Below, piece after piece: positions 9,675 through 17,010 of a stretch of DNA of 64,000 bases. The translations under genes were made by a program, and so were the position numbers. The notes under the pieces are model-generated. The model saw nothing but the letters and a program-made list of their open reading frames with translations. It did no database searches and was not told where the DNA came from. Position 1 is the first letter of the stretch. The number at the start of each line of letters is the position of its first letter. This stretch comes from Coriobacteriaceae bacterium (GTDB lineage: Bacteria; Actinomycetota; Coriobacteriia; Coriobacteriales; Coriobacteriaceae), in NCBI GenBank assembly GCA_902363125.1, contig CABIZD010000003.1:62001-126000 (forward strand). Reading direction: 5' to 3'.

Positions 9675-11399
9675 CTACGAGCGCAGTGTAATTTTATCGC
9701 GCAGCGACTTGAGGTCTTCGGTGACGGTGCGGTCTTCCTGTATCATCTTCTGGACCTTTTTGTAACTCGTGCTGACGGTCGAGTGGTTGCGGTTGCCAAA
9801 TTCGGCGCCTACCGCCGTGGTCGTCATCTCGCACATTTCGATGGCAAGGTAGATAGCGATATGGCGTGCTTTGGCGATATTGGCGTTGCGACGCGGGCCG
9901 ATGAGCTCCTCGTGCGTCACGCCGTACTGCTCTTCGATGACGGACTGAACCGTCTGGACGTTGATCTTTTTGGCCGATGTGTCGAAGTACTGGCTGGCGA
10001 TGGCGTCGATATCGTCAAAGGTGAGTTCCCCTCCCTCGCGCTCGCGGTCGCCCGCCTCGCCGGCGCAGCGCTCGCAAAAGCTCTCGAGTTCGCGGATGTT
10101 GGTGCCTGAGACCTCGGCCATGTGTTTAAAGTGCTCGTCGGTCAGGTGCCCGCCGTCGCCCCCATAGGCCGCCAGCAGCGAGTCGTCGCCTGCCTCGGGA
10201 GCGGCGACGATGGTGTTCTCGTAATAGCGCTGCAAGATCTTGTATTTCATCTCGTAGCTGGGCTCTGCGACCAGGCAGAGCATGCCGGCGTTGAAGCGGC
10301 TGGTCAGACGCTCGTCCATGCTCAGGTCCTTGGGAGCGCGGTCTGCCGCGATAACGACCTTCTTGTTATTGCGGATGAACTCGTCCATGAGCTGGAAAAA
10401 GTAGTCCACGCTCGCGCGCTTGCCGATGATGTTTTGGATGTCATCGATGATGAGCACGTCCACGCCGTGGTACGCCTGCATGATGGGGGCGTTGCTCTTC
10501 TTTTGGCGGTCGAACTCGGTCATCAGGTCGTCCAGATATGCCTGGGAGTTGGCATACTTGACCTTGATCTCGGGCGACTTCTCGGCGAGCTCGTTTTTGA
10601 TGGCAAGCAGCAGGTGCGTCTTGCCCAGGCCCGATTTGCCGTAGATGAACAGCGATGTGCACGTGCCGCGCTCGTCCGCGAGGGCGGCAAACTTGAGTGC
10701 CGAGCGATAGGCATGGCTGTTCTCGGGGCCGTAGACAAAGTTCTCAAAGGTAAATTTTGAGTTCGCGGCGAGCGGGGCTCCATCCGTATTCTGCTCGGCC
10801 GGCACGGTCGGTGCTGGCATGGGTGAAGCGGGGGTCGCAGCTTGCGTGGATTTAGTTGGCGCTCCGCCCTTCATCTGGTTCATCATGCGACGAAAATCAT
10901 CGGCCGAGAGCGTGTTTTTGATTGCAATGCCCGAATCCGCGCCCGCCGCTGCGTCGTGAGCGATGGGCATGTGCGTGACGGGTGCGTTCGTTGACGTCGC
11001 CGCCGCGGTTGGCAACGGTGCCATGGTTTCACGGGAAACATCGCTGTGCTGGTGCTCGATTGTCGGCACGTCGCCTGCGGAGGCCGGTGCCGCCGGGGAA
11101 GCGGCGGGAGCCGTGGCGGGCGCCGTCGCGGCAGCGGATTCCGTTGCGGCGCCTTGCGGTGCCACGATGTCGAGCGCGATCGGTGCAAAGGCGATTTCTT
11201 CCAGATAGGCCTCAATAGTCGGCTGATGCTTTTTGAGCTGCGCGATGGCAAAGCGCGAGGGGGCCTCGATCGTGAGCGTATCTTCGGTCAGGCTTATGGC
11301 GCGCGATTGCCCCAGCATGTTGATGAGGCGTGCATCTTGGCCGTCGCGCTGGCAAAAGGCGATGGCGTCCCCCAGGATGATGCTTGCTTCCTCGTCCAC
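9675..11399 (-). CDS. dnaA: Chromosomal replication initiator DnaA
   Basis: DnaA binds origin boxes and melts oriC. Domain I covers residues 1-80. An Ala/Pro-rich linker of about 130 residues follows. The AAA+ domain has Walker A GKSGLGKTHLL near 254-264 and Walker B VLIIDDIQ. Domain IV ends in a recognition helix reading GNRNHSTV at 535-542. Most DnaA proteins read GGRDHTTV there, so an Asp that contacts box bases is Asn538 and one Thr is Ser540. The start is GTG at 11399, behind GGGAG. It begins 15 bp after the ATPase gene at 11415, so the two are probably one transcript. A parS-like sequence overlaps codons 120-125. Confidence 0.97.
   Translation of the reverse strand: MDEEASIILGDAIAFCQRDGQDARLINMLGQSRAISLTEDTLTIEAPSRFAIAQLKKHQPTIEAYLEEIAFAPIALDIVAPQGAATESAAATAPATAPAASPAAPASAGDVPTIEHQHSDVSRETMAPLPTAAATSTNAPVTHMPIAHDAAAGADSGIAIKNTLSADDFRRMMNQMKGGAPTKSTQAATPASPMPAPTVPAEQNTDGAPLAANSKFTFENFVYGPENSHAYRSALKFAALADERGTCTSLFIYGKSGLGKTHLLLAIKNELAEKSPEIKVKYANSQAYLDDLMTEFDRQKKSNAPIMQAYHGVDVLIIDDIQNIIGKRASVDYFFQLMDEFIRNNKKVVIAADRAPKDLSMDERLTSRFNAGMLCLVAEPSYEMKYKILQRYYENTIVAAPEAGDDSLLAAYGGDGGHLTDEHFKHMAEVSGTNIRELESFCERCAGEAGDREREGGELTFDDIDAIASQYFDTSAKKINVQTVQSVIEEQYGVTHEELIGPRRNANIAKARHIAIYLAIEMCEMTTTAVGAEFGNRNHSTVSTSYKKVQKMIQEDRTVTEDLKSLRDKITLRS
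11025..11040. other. parS-like site inside dnaA (2 mismatches)
   Basis: GGTTTCACGGGAAACA differs from the perfect parS sequence of this window at two of 16 positions. It lies in the poorly conserved linker-coding part of dnaA, where the protein sequence leaves freedom to keep a DNA site. Confidence 0.4.
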
Positions 11400-11414
11400 T
11401 GTCTCTCCCGTTCT

Positions 11415-12839
11415 TTAGCTCTGAGCTCGCACGCGAGCGGCGCCGAGTTCGGTCAGATGGTATTTCTGGCCATGCTTGATGACCAAGCCAGCCTGCGCCA
11501 AGTCATTGAGCGTGCGTGACCAAGTGGGGGCCGAGTTTCCAAACGCCCTCGCCAGATCGGTTGCACCGCACGCTTGATTTTGCGCCAAATAGCCTAGTGC
11601 GGCGTTGCCGCGATCGCTTACGAACACGTCCGGTTGTGGCTGCGCATACTGATTTGCTGCATTAGGATACATCATTTGAGCTGCTGGTTGTTGAGAACTC
11701 TGCATCGGTGGCATTTGCTGTTGAAAACTTTGAGGCCACTGTTGGTAAGGCTGCGGAGGCATCTGCTGGGCCCAGGGGTTGTACTGCTGCTGCGGCATCT
11801 GCTGGTACGGCTGCTGATATCCCTGCTGGTACTGCTGCGGGAACTGCTGGCCGTACGCCAGCGGCGGCATCTGTTGATATGGATATCCCTGTTGGTACGG
11901 CTGATAGCCCATTTGCTGGCCACCCGGTGCGCCCGTCGCCTGCTGCATTGCTGCTGCATCCTGATCCGCCAGCGGCACGGCCTCTGGCATGTTTGGCGGC
12001 ATCGACATCGATGTCGCCTGGGGCTCTTGTGTGGGAAGCATTCCGGGCTGCTGCATCTGCCTCACGGGGGGCTGCATCTGCTGCGTTGCCATGGGCTGCT
12101 GCGCAAAAGCTCCCGGCAGGGGATATGTGGGCTGCTCCGTCTCGGGCCGCACGGCAGCACCGCGTCCGCCGGCACGCTCGATTTCCTGCACTCGTTTAGG
12201 GTTCAGGCTTACCGTAACCACGGTGCCGTTGCCCATGTTGTCCTCGATGGATACGGCACCGCCGGCGTTTTCCAAATACTCCTGCACCATGGGAAACCCT
12301 GCTCCGGTTCCACGGATATAGCGCTTCATCTTGCTGTTTGCGCTGGTAACGCCAAAGTCGAAAGCGCGTTCCTTGTCGTCGATGCCGGGTCCTTGATCAG
12401 CAAAGCGGATGGTGTCTCCGCCGTCCAGAATCGAGATGATGGGCTCGGCAAAGTGTGCGTGGATAAAGTTTTCGACAATCTCGCGGATGACCATGAGCGA
12501 GATATGGCCACCTTGTTCTTTCATGCACTGGTAGACGGTGTTGGTAGTCTCTTCCAAATACGTGCGGACATCTTGCGGATCAATGACGATCACACGCGGT
12601 GTCGACAGCATGTCGTCATAGACGGCGATACGCGCGGCGTACATGGCTTTTGGCGCCTGCGTGGTCGTCTGCTCGCCTTCCGCACGCTCTTCGCGCACGC
12701 CGGTGATGTGCTCGTTGTCGGGTGCCGGGTCTCCAGAATCGACCATGGTGTAAAAGTCATCAGACATGCCGCTCGCAATCTTCCAAAAGGTTTCGAACAA
12801 ATAGTAGCTCACCGCGCAATGTTTCTCATCTTTCGACAA
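11415..12839 (-). CDS. GHKL ATPase domain, prion-like linker and winged helix; first gene of the dnaA operon
   Basis: I do not know a named function for this 474-residue protein. Residues about 80-215 look like a GHKL ATPase of the SpoIIAB/RsbW or histidine-kinase type: N box IREIVENFIHAHF (118-130), G1 FADQGPGIDD (146-155), G2 GTGAGFPMV (177-185). No phospho-accepting His domain is visible. Residues about 240-405 are extremely rich in Gln, Pro, Met and Tyr with YQQ and QQMPP repeats, prion-like in composition. Residues about 408-474 form a winged helix (GATDLARAF...WSRTLNDLAQAGLVIKHGQKYHL). The longest frame begins with TTG at 12839 with no good ribosome site; ATG at 12767 or 12746 are alternatives. 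It sits between the origin repeats and dnaA, suggesting control of replication start or of dnaA expression. Confidence 0.8.
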   Translation of the reverse strand: MSKDEKHCAVSYYLFETFWKIASGMSDDFYTMVDSGDPAPDNEHITGVREERAEGEQTTTQAPKAMYAARIAVYDDMLSTPRVIVIDPQDVRTYLEETTNTVYQCMKEQGGHISLMVIREIVENFIHAHFAEPIISILDGGDTIRFADQGPGIDDKERAFDFGVTSANSKMKRYIRGTGAGFPMVQEYLENAGGAVSIEDNMGNGTVVTVSLNPKRVQEIERAGGRGAAVRPETEQPTYPLPGAFAQQPMATQQMQPPVRQMQQPGMLPTQEPQATSMSMPPNMPEAVPLADQDAAAMQQATGAPGGQQMGYQPYQQGYPYQQMPPLAYGQQFPQQYQQGYQQPYQQMPQQQYNPWAQQMPPQPYQQWPQSFQQQMPPMQSSQQPAAQMMYPNAANQYAQPQPDVFVSDRGNAALGYLAQNQACGATDLARAFGNSAPTWSRTLNDLAQAGLVIKHGQKYHLTELGAARVRAQS

Positions 12840-12940
12840 CTTTTCAAAACCTGTTGAAAACTTTGGAAAACGGGCGAAAAGTTCTCAACATTGCCAACAT
12901 GACCTGTTGAAAACTCGATGAAATATCGTGAAAAGTTGTC
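12831..12940. other. Candidate oriC: repeated TGTTGAAAA boxes
   Basis: TGTTGAAAA occurs at 12852-12860 and 12905-12913, and a one-mismatch copy in reverse at 12882-12890. A perfect 12-bp inverted repeat, GACAACTTTTCA at 12835-12846 and its complement at 12929-12940, frames the cluster. The boxes differ from the common TGTGGATAA at two positions. The cluster lies exactly where gene direction switches from minus to plus. The 273 bp between the ATPase gene and rpmH hold only this cluster and the rpmH promoter. Confidence 0.6.
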
Positions 12941-13010
12941 ATGCACCGCTAAATCGAGCTTGGCTTATGGGGGAACCGTGTGAACTGCGCAACCTTTTAC
13001 CTTTGATTTC

Positions 13011-13040
13011 TTGACATTTGAACATTGATTTCCCTACAAT
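13011..13040 (+). promoter_or_regulatory. rpmH promoter
   Basis: A perfect -35 TTGACA (13011-13016) and TACAAT at 13035-13040 are separated by 18 bp, giving a strong housekeeping promoter 70 bp before rpmH. It would drive rpmH-rnpA-yidD-yidC. Confidence 0.85.
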
Positions 13041-13112
13041 CTTCAAGCTCACGTGTCTATATCTGCGTCCGCGTCCCCGCGGACACTCGAAATGCAGCAG
13101 GAGGAACTTAAG

Positions 13113-13247
13113 ATGAAGCGTACGTATCAGCCTAATAAGCGTAAGCGTGCCAAGACCCATGGCTTCCGTGCCCGTATGGCCACTAAGGGTGGTCGTGCCG
13201 TGCTCGCCCGTCGTCGTGCCAAGGGCCGCAAGCGTCTCACTGTCTAG
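13113..13247 (+). CDS. rpmH: Ribosomal protein bL34
   Basis: This 44-residue basic protein begins [19 protein letters not shown], the invariant bL34 start, and ends [10 protein letters not shown]. It is a small structural protein of the 50S subunit. The ATG at 13113 sits behind AGGAGGAA. A longer frame from 13053 adds 20 residues with no family similarity. It is the first gene to the right of the candidate origin and in the standard order rpmH-rnpA. Confidence 0.97.
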   Translation: MKRTYQPNKRKRAKTHGFRARMATKGGRAVLARRRAKGRKRLTV

Positions 13248-13267
13248 CAGCGATACACACATCTCGC

Positions 13268-13606
13268 ATGAAGACTATTAAGTCTCGGCAAGATTTCGAG
13301 CATGTGTTCAGTCAGGGGCGTCGTTTCAATCACCCTCTGATTCGAATGACCATATGTGAATCGGTTGGCGAAGGCGACTCCGGAAGGGTCGCCTTCGTTG
13401 GTGCTAAGCGACTCGGTTGTGCCGTCGTGCGCAACCGATCTAAGCGTGTGATGCGCGAGACCGCCCGCAGCTGCGGATTTCCCGTTGCGGGTTATGACAT
13501 CATCTTGTTTGCAACTCCCAAGACGAGGGTTTCCTCGCCGCAGGAGATGGACAAGGCGTTGCGTTCGCTTATGAAGCGTGCCGGCGTTGCCGGGGAGGAG
13601 CGATGA
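13268..13606 (+). CDS. rnpA: Ribonuclease P protein component
   Basis: The 112-residue basic protein assists the RNase P RNA in cutting tRNA 5' leaders. The RNR-type motif reads VVRNRSKRVMRE (about 57-68), and the N-terminal RQDFEHVFSQGRRFNHPLI is typical. It starts 20 bp after rpmH and overlaps yidD by 4 bp (ATGA), so translation of the two is likely coupled. Confidence 0.95.
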   Translation: MKTIKSRQDFEHVFSQGRRFNHPLIRMTICESVGEGDSGRVAFVGAKRLGCAVVRNRSKRVMRETARSCGFPVAGYDIILFATPKTRVSSPQEMDKALRSLMKRAGVAGEER

Positions 13607-13827
13607 GCAATCACGTTTTGCGACGTGTTGCCATCGCTCCTATTCGCATATATCAACAGGTTATTTCGCCCTTATTGCCTGACGCCTGCATTTATTACCC
13701 AACGTGCTCGCAATACGCCGTCCAGGCGATTGAGAAGCACGGTGTTTTGAGAGGCTGCTGGCTTGCCGTGAGGCGCATCGTTCGCTGCAATCCCCTGCAC
13801 GTCGGCGGTTATGACCCTGTGCCCTAG
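13603..13827 (+). CDS. yidD: Membrane protein insertion efficiency factor YidD
   Basis: The 74-residue protein carries the diagnostic run IRIYQQVISPLLPDACIYYPTCSQYAVQAI with the conserved CxYYPTCSxYA core, and ends in GGYDPVP. YidD is a small amphipathic membrane-associated protein thought to help YidC insert substrates. It sits between rnpA and yidC, the usual order. The core is quoted here in two parts only to show its conserved residues Cys, Pro, Thr, Cys, Ser. Confidence 0.94.
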   Translation: MSNHVLRRVAIAPIRIYQQVISPLLPDACIYYPTCSQYAVQAIEKHGVLRGCWLAVRRIVRCNPLHVGGYDPVP

Positions 13828-13856
13828 CGGGCACTCGCTATCGGAGGAAAACTTAC

Positions 13857-14627
13857 ATGTGGGATTGGATCGTTAACATCCTTTTCGAGCTGCTCAAGCT
13901 CATCCAGACCTTTGCGGTCGACTGGGGCCTGTCCATCATCATCCTGGTGGTCATCATCCGTCTGCTGCTGACGCCGCTCATGCTCAAGTCGACCAAGTCG
14001 ACGGCTCGCATGCAGGTGCTGCAGCCCAAGATGCTCGAGATCCAGGAGCGCTATGCCGACGATCCCCAGCGTCAGGCCGAGGAGATGCAGAAGTTCTACA
14101 GCGAGAACAAGTTCAACCCCATGGCTGGCTGTCTGCCGCTGCTGATTCAGATGCCTATCCTGTTCGCCCTGTTTACATTGCTGCGCAACCTGCCGCAGTA
14201 CTTTAACGACGGCACGTTCTCGTTCTTCAACATCCTGCCCGACCTGACCACCACGCCGAGCGCTTCCTTTGCCGATGGCTTTATGGTTGCACTGCCTGCG
14301 CTGGTTTGCCTGATCCTGTTCGCCGTCCTGACCCTGATTCCGCAGCTCTATATGTCGCGCAACCAGACCGGCCAGCAGGCTCAGAGCATGCGTATGATGG
14401 CCGTTGTCATGACGGTCATGATGCTTTGGATGGGCTGGAGCCTTCCCGTTGGTGTTCTGCTGTACTACGACGTCTCGTCTGCTTGGCAGGTTATCCAGCA
14501 GATTTTTGTGACGCAGAAGGTCATCGATAAGGCGAAGGCCGATGAGGAGGAGCGTCTTAAGAACGCTCCGCTGCAGGTTGAGGTCACTCGTCGAGAGAAG
14601 AAGCCGCGCCCGCACAAGAAGAAGTAG
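13857..14627 (+). CDS. yidC: Membrane protein insertase YidC/OxaI family
   Basis: A 256-residue insertase without the large periplasmic domain of enterobacterial YidC, as is usual in Gram-positive bacteria. Transmembrane segments are visible near residues 18-40, 95-118, 155-175 and 190-215. The cytoplasmic hairpin after TM1 contains LQPKMLEIQERYADD, and the conserved pattern NPMAGCLPLLIQMP lies near 89-102. The C-terminus is Lys/Arg-rich, suited to ribosome contact. GGAGG lies 10 nt before the ATG. It works with Sec or alone to insert membrane proteins. Confidence 0.95.
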   Translation: MWDWIVNILFELLKLIQTFAVDWGLSIIILVVIIRLLLTPLMLKSTKSTARMQVLQPKMLEIQERYADDPQRQAEEMQKFYSENKFNPMAGCLPLLIQMPILFALFTLLRNLPQYFNDGTFSFFNILPDLTTTPSASFADGFMVALPALVCLILFAVLTLIPQLYMSRNQTGQQAQSMRMMAVVMTVMMLWMGWSLPVGVLLYYDVSSAWQVIQQIFVTQKVIDKAKADEEERLKNAPLQVEVTRREKKPRPHKKK

Positions 14628-14671
14628 TGGGATATCAATCTTATTTAGGTACCTAACTTTTGGAGTACGTT

Positions 14672-15241
14672 ATGTCTGAAGAGATCATCGAGGATATGCT
14701 TGAGGAGGTTGCCCCGCAGGTCGCGGGCGATTATCCCGAGATTGCACAGCGCTACAAGGCTGGTGAAGAGCTGACCGATGAGGAGCTCGACACCATTGCC
14801 GATGTTGCGATTTCCATCCTGCGTTCCATCCTTTCGCACTTCGATGCCGCCAACTCTCCTATCGATGAGTATGAGGGCGACGAGGGTGAGCTGATTTTGG
14901 ATGTAACGGCTCCCGACCTTGCTGTTCTCATTGGCCGTCATGGTCGCACCCTTGATGCCCTTCAGGTTATGTTCTCTTTGCTGGTGAGCCGCAAACTTGG
15001 CTTTAGGTATCCGGTTGTAGTGGACGTAGAGGGATACAAGAGTCGCCGTCAGGACAAGGTTGCTTCCATGGCTCAGTCTGCTGCCGAGCGTGCCATCCGC
15101 ACTCATAAGAGTGTTTCGCTTCCGCCCATGAATGCCTACGAGCGTCGACTGGTTCACATTGCACTTCGTAGCAATGATGCCGTCGATACTCATTCTGAGG
15201 GTTCTGACCCTGATCGCCATGTGGTGATTGTTGCTCGATAA
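14672..15241 (+). CDS. jag: RNA-binding protein Jag/KhpB (KH-R3H)
   Basis: The 189-residue protein has an acidic N-terminal part, a KH-II domain with the GRHGRTLDALQ loop near 93-103, and an R3H domain (PPMNAYERRLVHIAL followed by a short tail with DRHVVIV). Jag/KhpB binds RNA and affects cell division and envelope synthesis in Gram-positive bacteria. The ATG at 14672 follows TGGAG; an upstream in-frame TTG at 14660 is less likely. It follows yidC as in many genomes and ends at a strong terminator. Confidence 0.93.
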   Translation: MSEEIIEDMLEEVAPQVAGDYPEIAQRYKAGEELTDEELDTIADVAISILRSILSHFDAANSPIDEYEGDEGELILDVTAPDLAVLIGRHGRTLDALQVMFSLLVSRKLGFRYPVVVDVEGYKSRRQDKVASMAQSAAERAIRTHKSVSLPPMNAYERRLVHIALRSNDAVDTHSEGSDPDRHVVIVAR

Positions 15242-15260
15242 TCTTCTCGAGCTTATGCTA

Positions 15261-15291
15261 AGGGGACGTGGTTTCCACGTCCCCTTTTTTT
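15261..15291 (+). terminator. Terminator after jag
   Basis: Perfect 11-bp stem (arms 15261-15271 and 15275-15285, AGGGGACGTGG) with a TTT loop and seven T. It ends the rpmH-jag transcript 20 bp past the jag stop. Confidence 0.92.
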
Positions 15292-15337
15292 GTCAAAAGT
15301 TCTCGATACACTGATTTTTGTCAGAAAGGAGCTTTCG

Positions 15338-16075
15338 TTGTTAGTACTTACTGATCAGCAGGCTGACGAGATGTTGAGTCGTCTAACTTCCTATTGCAAA
15401 GAGTATTCCTTGAGCGTAACTGATGTTGAGCTGAGGAAATGTATTCAGCATTTGGATTTGGTTCTAGAAACAAATAAGACAACCAATCTCACCCGTATTC
15501 TTAACGTAGAAGATGCTGCAGTACTGCATATCCTCGACTCACTTGTTTTGCTCCCCTATATCAACAAGGCTCCTGAGGGAGCTTTGCTCGATATGGGAAC
15601 AGGTGCGGGCTTCCCTGGTATTCCATTAACCATAACCACGCATCGTAAAGCTACTTATATTGACTCTGTTGGTAAGAAGGTTGATACAGTCAATTCCTTT
15701 GTCCATGCTCTTGGATTGAAACATGCTCATGCGGTTCATGATCGTCTTGAAGAATATGCTCGAAGCCATAAGAAGCAGTTCTCTGTTGTAACCGCCCGCG
15801 CACTGGCCCCTCTACCGATTCTTGTTGAGTATGCGGCTCCGTATCTGAAGGATGGAGGGCTATTTGTTATAACCAAGGGCAATCCTTCGGTTGAGGAGCT
15901 TGCTTCCGGCATGTCAGCAGCTAAGATTTGCGGCTTCACTTTGCTTCTGAATGACGCAATTGATTTGCCTGAAGGCTTGGGTCACAGGGAGTTCATTGTT
16001 CTTAAGAAGAGTCATCCAGCATCCGTCTCATTGCCTCGTGCAAATGGCGTGGCAAAGAAGAATCCGCTTGCCTAG
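15338..16075 (+). CDS. rsmG: 16S rRNA m7G527 methyltransferase RsmG (GidB)
   Basis: A 245-residue Rossmann methyltransferase with the SAM-binding motif LLDMGTGAGFPGIPL near 85-99 and the VTARALAPL motif near 150. It methylates G527 of 16S rRNA. The TTG at 15338 lies 6 nt behind AAAGGAG and is the likely start; an upstream TTG at 15290 falls inside the jag terminator. Codons end in A or T more often than in flanking genes, a trait shared with parA and parB just downstream. Confidence 0.92.
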   Translation: MLVLTDQQADEMLSRLTSYCKEYSLSVTDVELRKCIQHLDLVLETNKTTNLTRILNVEDAAVLHILDSLVLLPYINKAPEGALLDMGTGAGFPGIPLTITTHRKATYIDSVGKKVDTVNSFVHALGLKHAHAVHDRLEEYARSHKKQFSVVTARALAPLPILVEYAAPYLKDGGLFVITKGNPSVEELASGMSAAKICGFTLLLNDAIDLPEGLGHREFIVLKKSHPASVSLPRANGVAKKNPLA

Positions 16076-16076
16076 A

Positions 16077-16092
16077 TGTTTCACGTGAAACA
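16077..16092. promoter_or_regulatory. parS: parS site 1
   Basis: A perfect 16-bp palindrome TGTTTCACGTGAAACA, identical to the bacterial chromosomal parS consensus, right after rsmG. ParB binds here to start spreading. Confidence 0.93.
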
Positions 16093-16115
16093 TAATGGAT
16101 ACTAACAACTTGCAG

Positions 16116-16131
16116 TGTTTCACGTGAAACA
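16116..16131. promoter_or_regulatory. parS: parS site 2
   Basis: Second perfect copy, 39 bp from the first in start-to-start distance. The regular spacing may allow ParB to bind on related faces of the helix. Confidence 0.93.
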
Positions 16132-16154
16132 GGGCGGTTGATATCGAATCGGAA

Positions 16155-16170
16155 TGTTTCACGTGAAACA
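16155..16170. promoter_or_regulatory. parS: parS site 3
   Basis: Third perfect copy, again 39 bp from its neighbour and 40 bp before the parA start, so bound ParB could also repress parAB transcription. Confidence 0.93.
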
Positions 16171-16209
16171 TCCTCCGTTTGACAGCTTTAATACACACCA
16201 GGAGGGACC

Positions 16210-17010
16210 GTGGGATTTCGCGACGTTAAGCGTTCTAAGAGCGCAAAAGACACGCGTATCATTGCAATCATCAATCAAAAAGGCGGCGTCGGTAAGTCAA
16301 CGACGGCTGTAAACCTTGCAGCAGCACTGGGTGAGCAGGGTCGTAAGACACTGATTGTCGATTTTGATCCGCAAGGAAATAGCACCAGTGGATTCGGAAT
16401 TGAAAAAGAAGACCTTGATCACTGCATCTATGATGCGTTGTTGAATGATGTGCCGGCAGAATCGCTGGTTCTTGATACAAATTGCAAAAAGGTATTCGTA
16501 ATTCCGGCTACAATTCAGCTTGCAGGCGCCGAAATTGAGCTCGTAAGCGCAATTGCTCGTGAAACCCGCCTCAAAGATTTGCTTGAGCCGATTCAGGACG
16601 AGTTCGATTTTATTTTCATTGACTGCCCTCCTTCGCTCGGACTGCTTACTATCAACGCTTTGACCGCAGCAGACAGCGTTTTGATTCCGATCCAGTGCGA
16701 GTATTACGCACTCGAGGGCGTTACGAAGCTGCTTGAGTCAATGAAGATGGTCAAATCTCGTCTGAACAAGGGCTTAGACACCTACGGTGTGCTTATGACC
16801 ATGTATGACTCGCGTACTTCTCTATCGAATCAGGTTGTTGAGGAGGTTCAATCGTACTTTGGTGATAAGGCGTTTAAGACGTTGATACCCCGTACGGTTA
16901 AAATCTCCGAAGCTCCGTCTTTTGGAGAACCGGTAATTACCTATGCACCTCAAAATAAGGGTGCAAAAGCATATATGAACCTTGCAAAAGAGGTGATCAA
17001 GCGTGCCTAG
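16210..17010 (+). CDS. parA: Chromosome partitioning ATPase ParA (Soj)
   Basis: The 266-residue Walker-type ATPase moves origin-proximal DNA with ParB. The deviant Walker A is KGGVGKSTTAVNLA near 25-38, the A' motif VDFDPQGN follows, and Walker B is IFIDCPPSLGLL. The start is GTG at 16210 behind GGAGGGA. The first 18 residues are a basic lead (RDVKRSKSAKDTR). It overlaps parB by 8 bp and lies downstream of three parS sites. Confidence 0.95.
   Translation: MGFRDVKRSKSAKDTRIIAIINQKGGVGKSTTAVNLAAALGEQGRKTLIVDFDPQGNSTSGFGIEKEDLDHCIYDALLNDVPAESLVLDTNCKKVFVIPATIQLAGAEIELVSAIARETRLKDLLEPIQDEFDFIFIDCPPSLGLLTINALTAADSVLIPIQCEYYALEGVTKLLESMKMVKSRLNKGLDTYGVLMTMYDSRTSLSNQVVEEVQSYFGDKAFKTLIPRTVKISEAPSFGEPVITYAPQNKGAKAYMNLAKEVIKRA

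Noticed and set aside
11415..12839. A classical histidine kinase
   Set aside because: There is no membrane segment, no HisKA domain and no partner receiver gene; only the GHKL ATPase part is present.
16077..16170. The three TGTTTCACGTGAAACA palindromes as terminators
   Set aside because: No T runs, identical sequence and position before parA identify them as parS.
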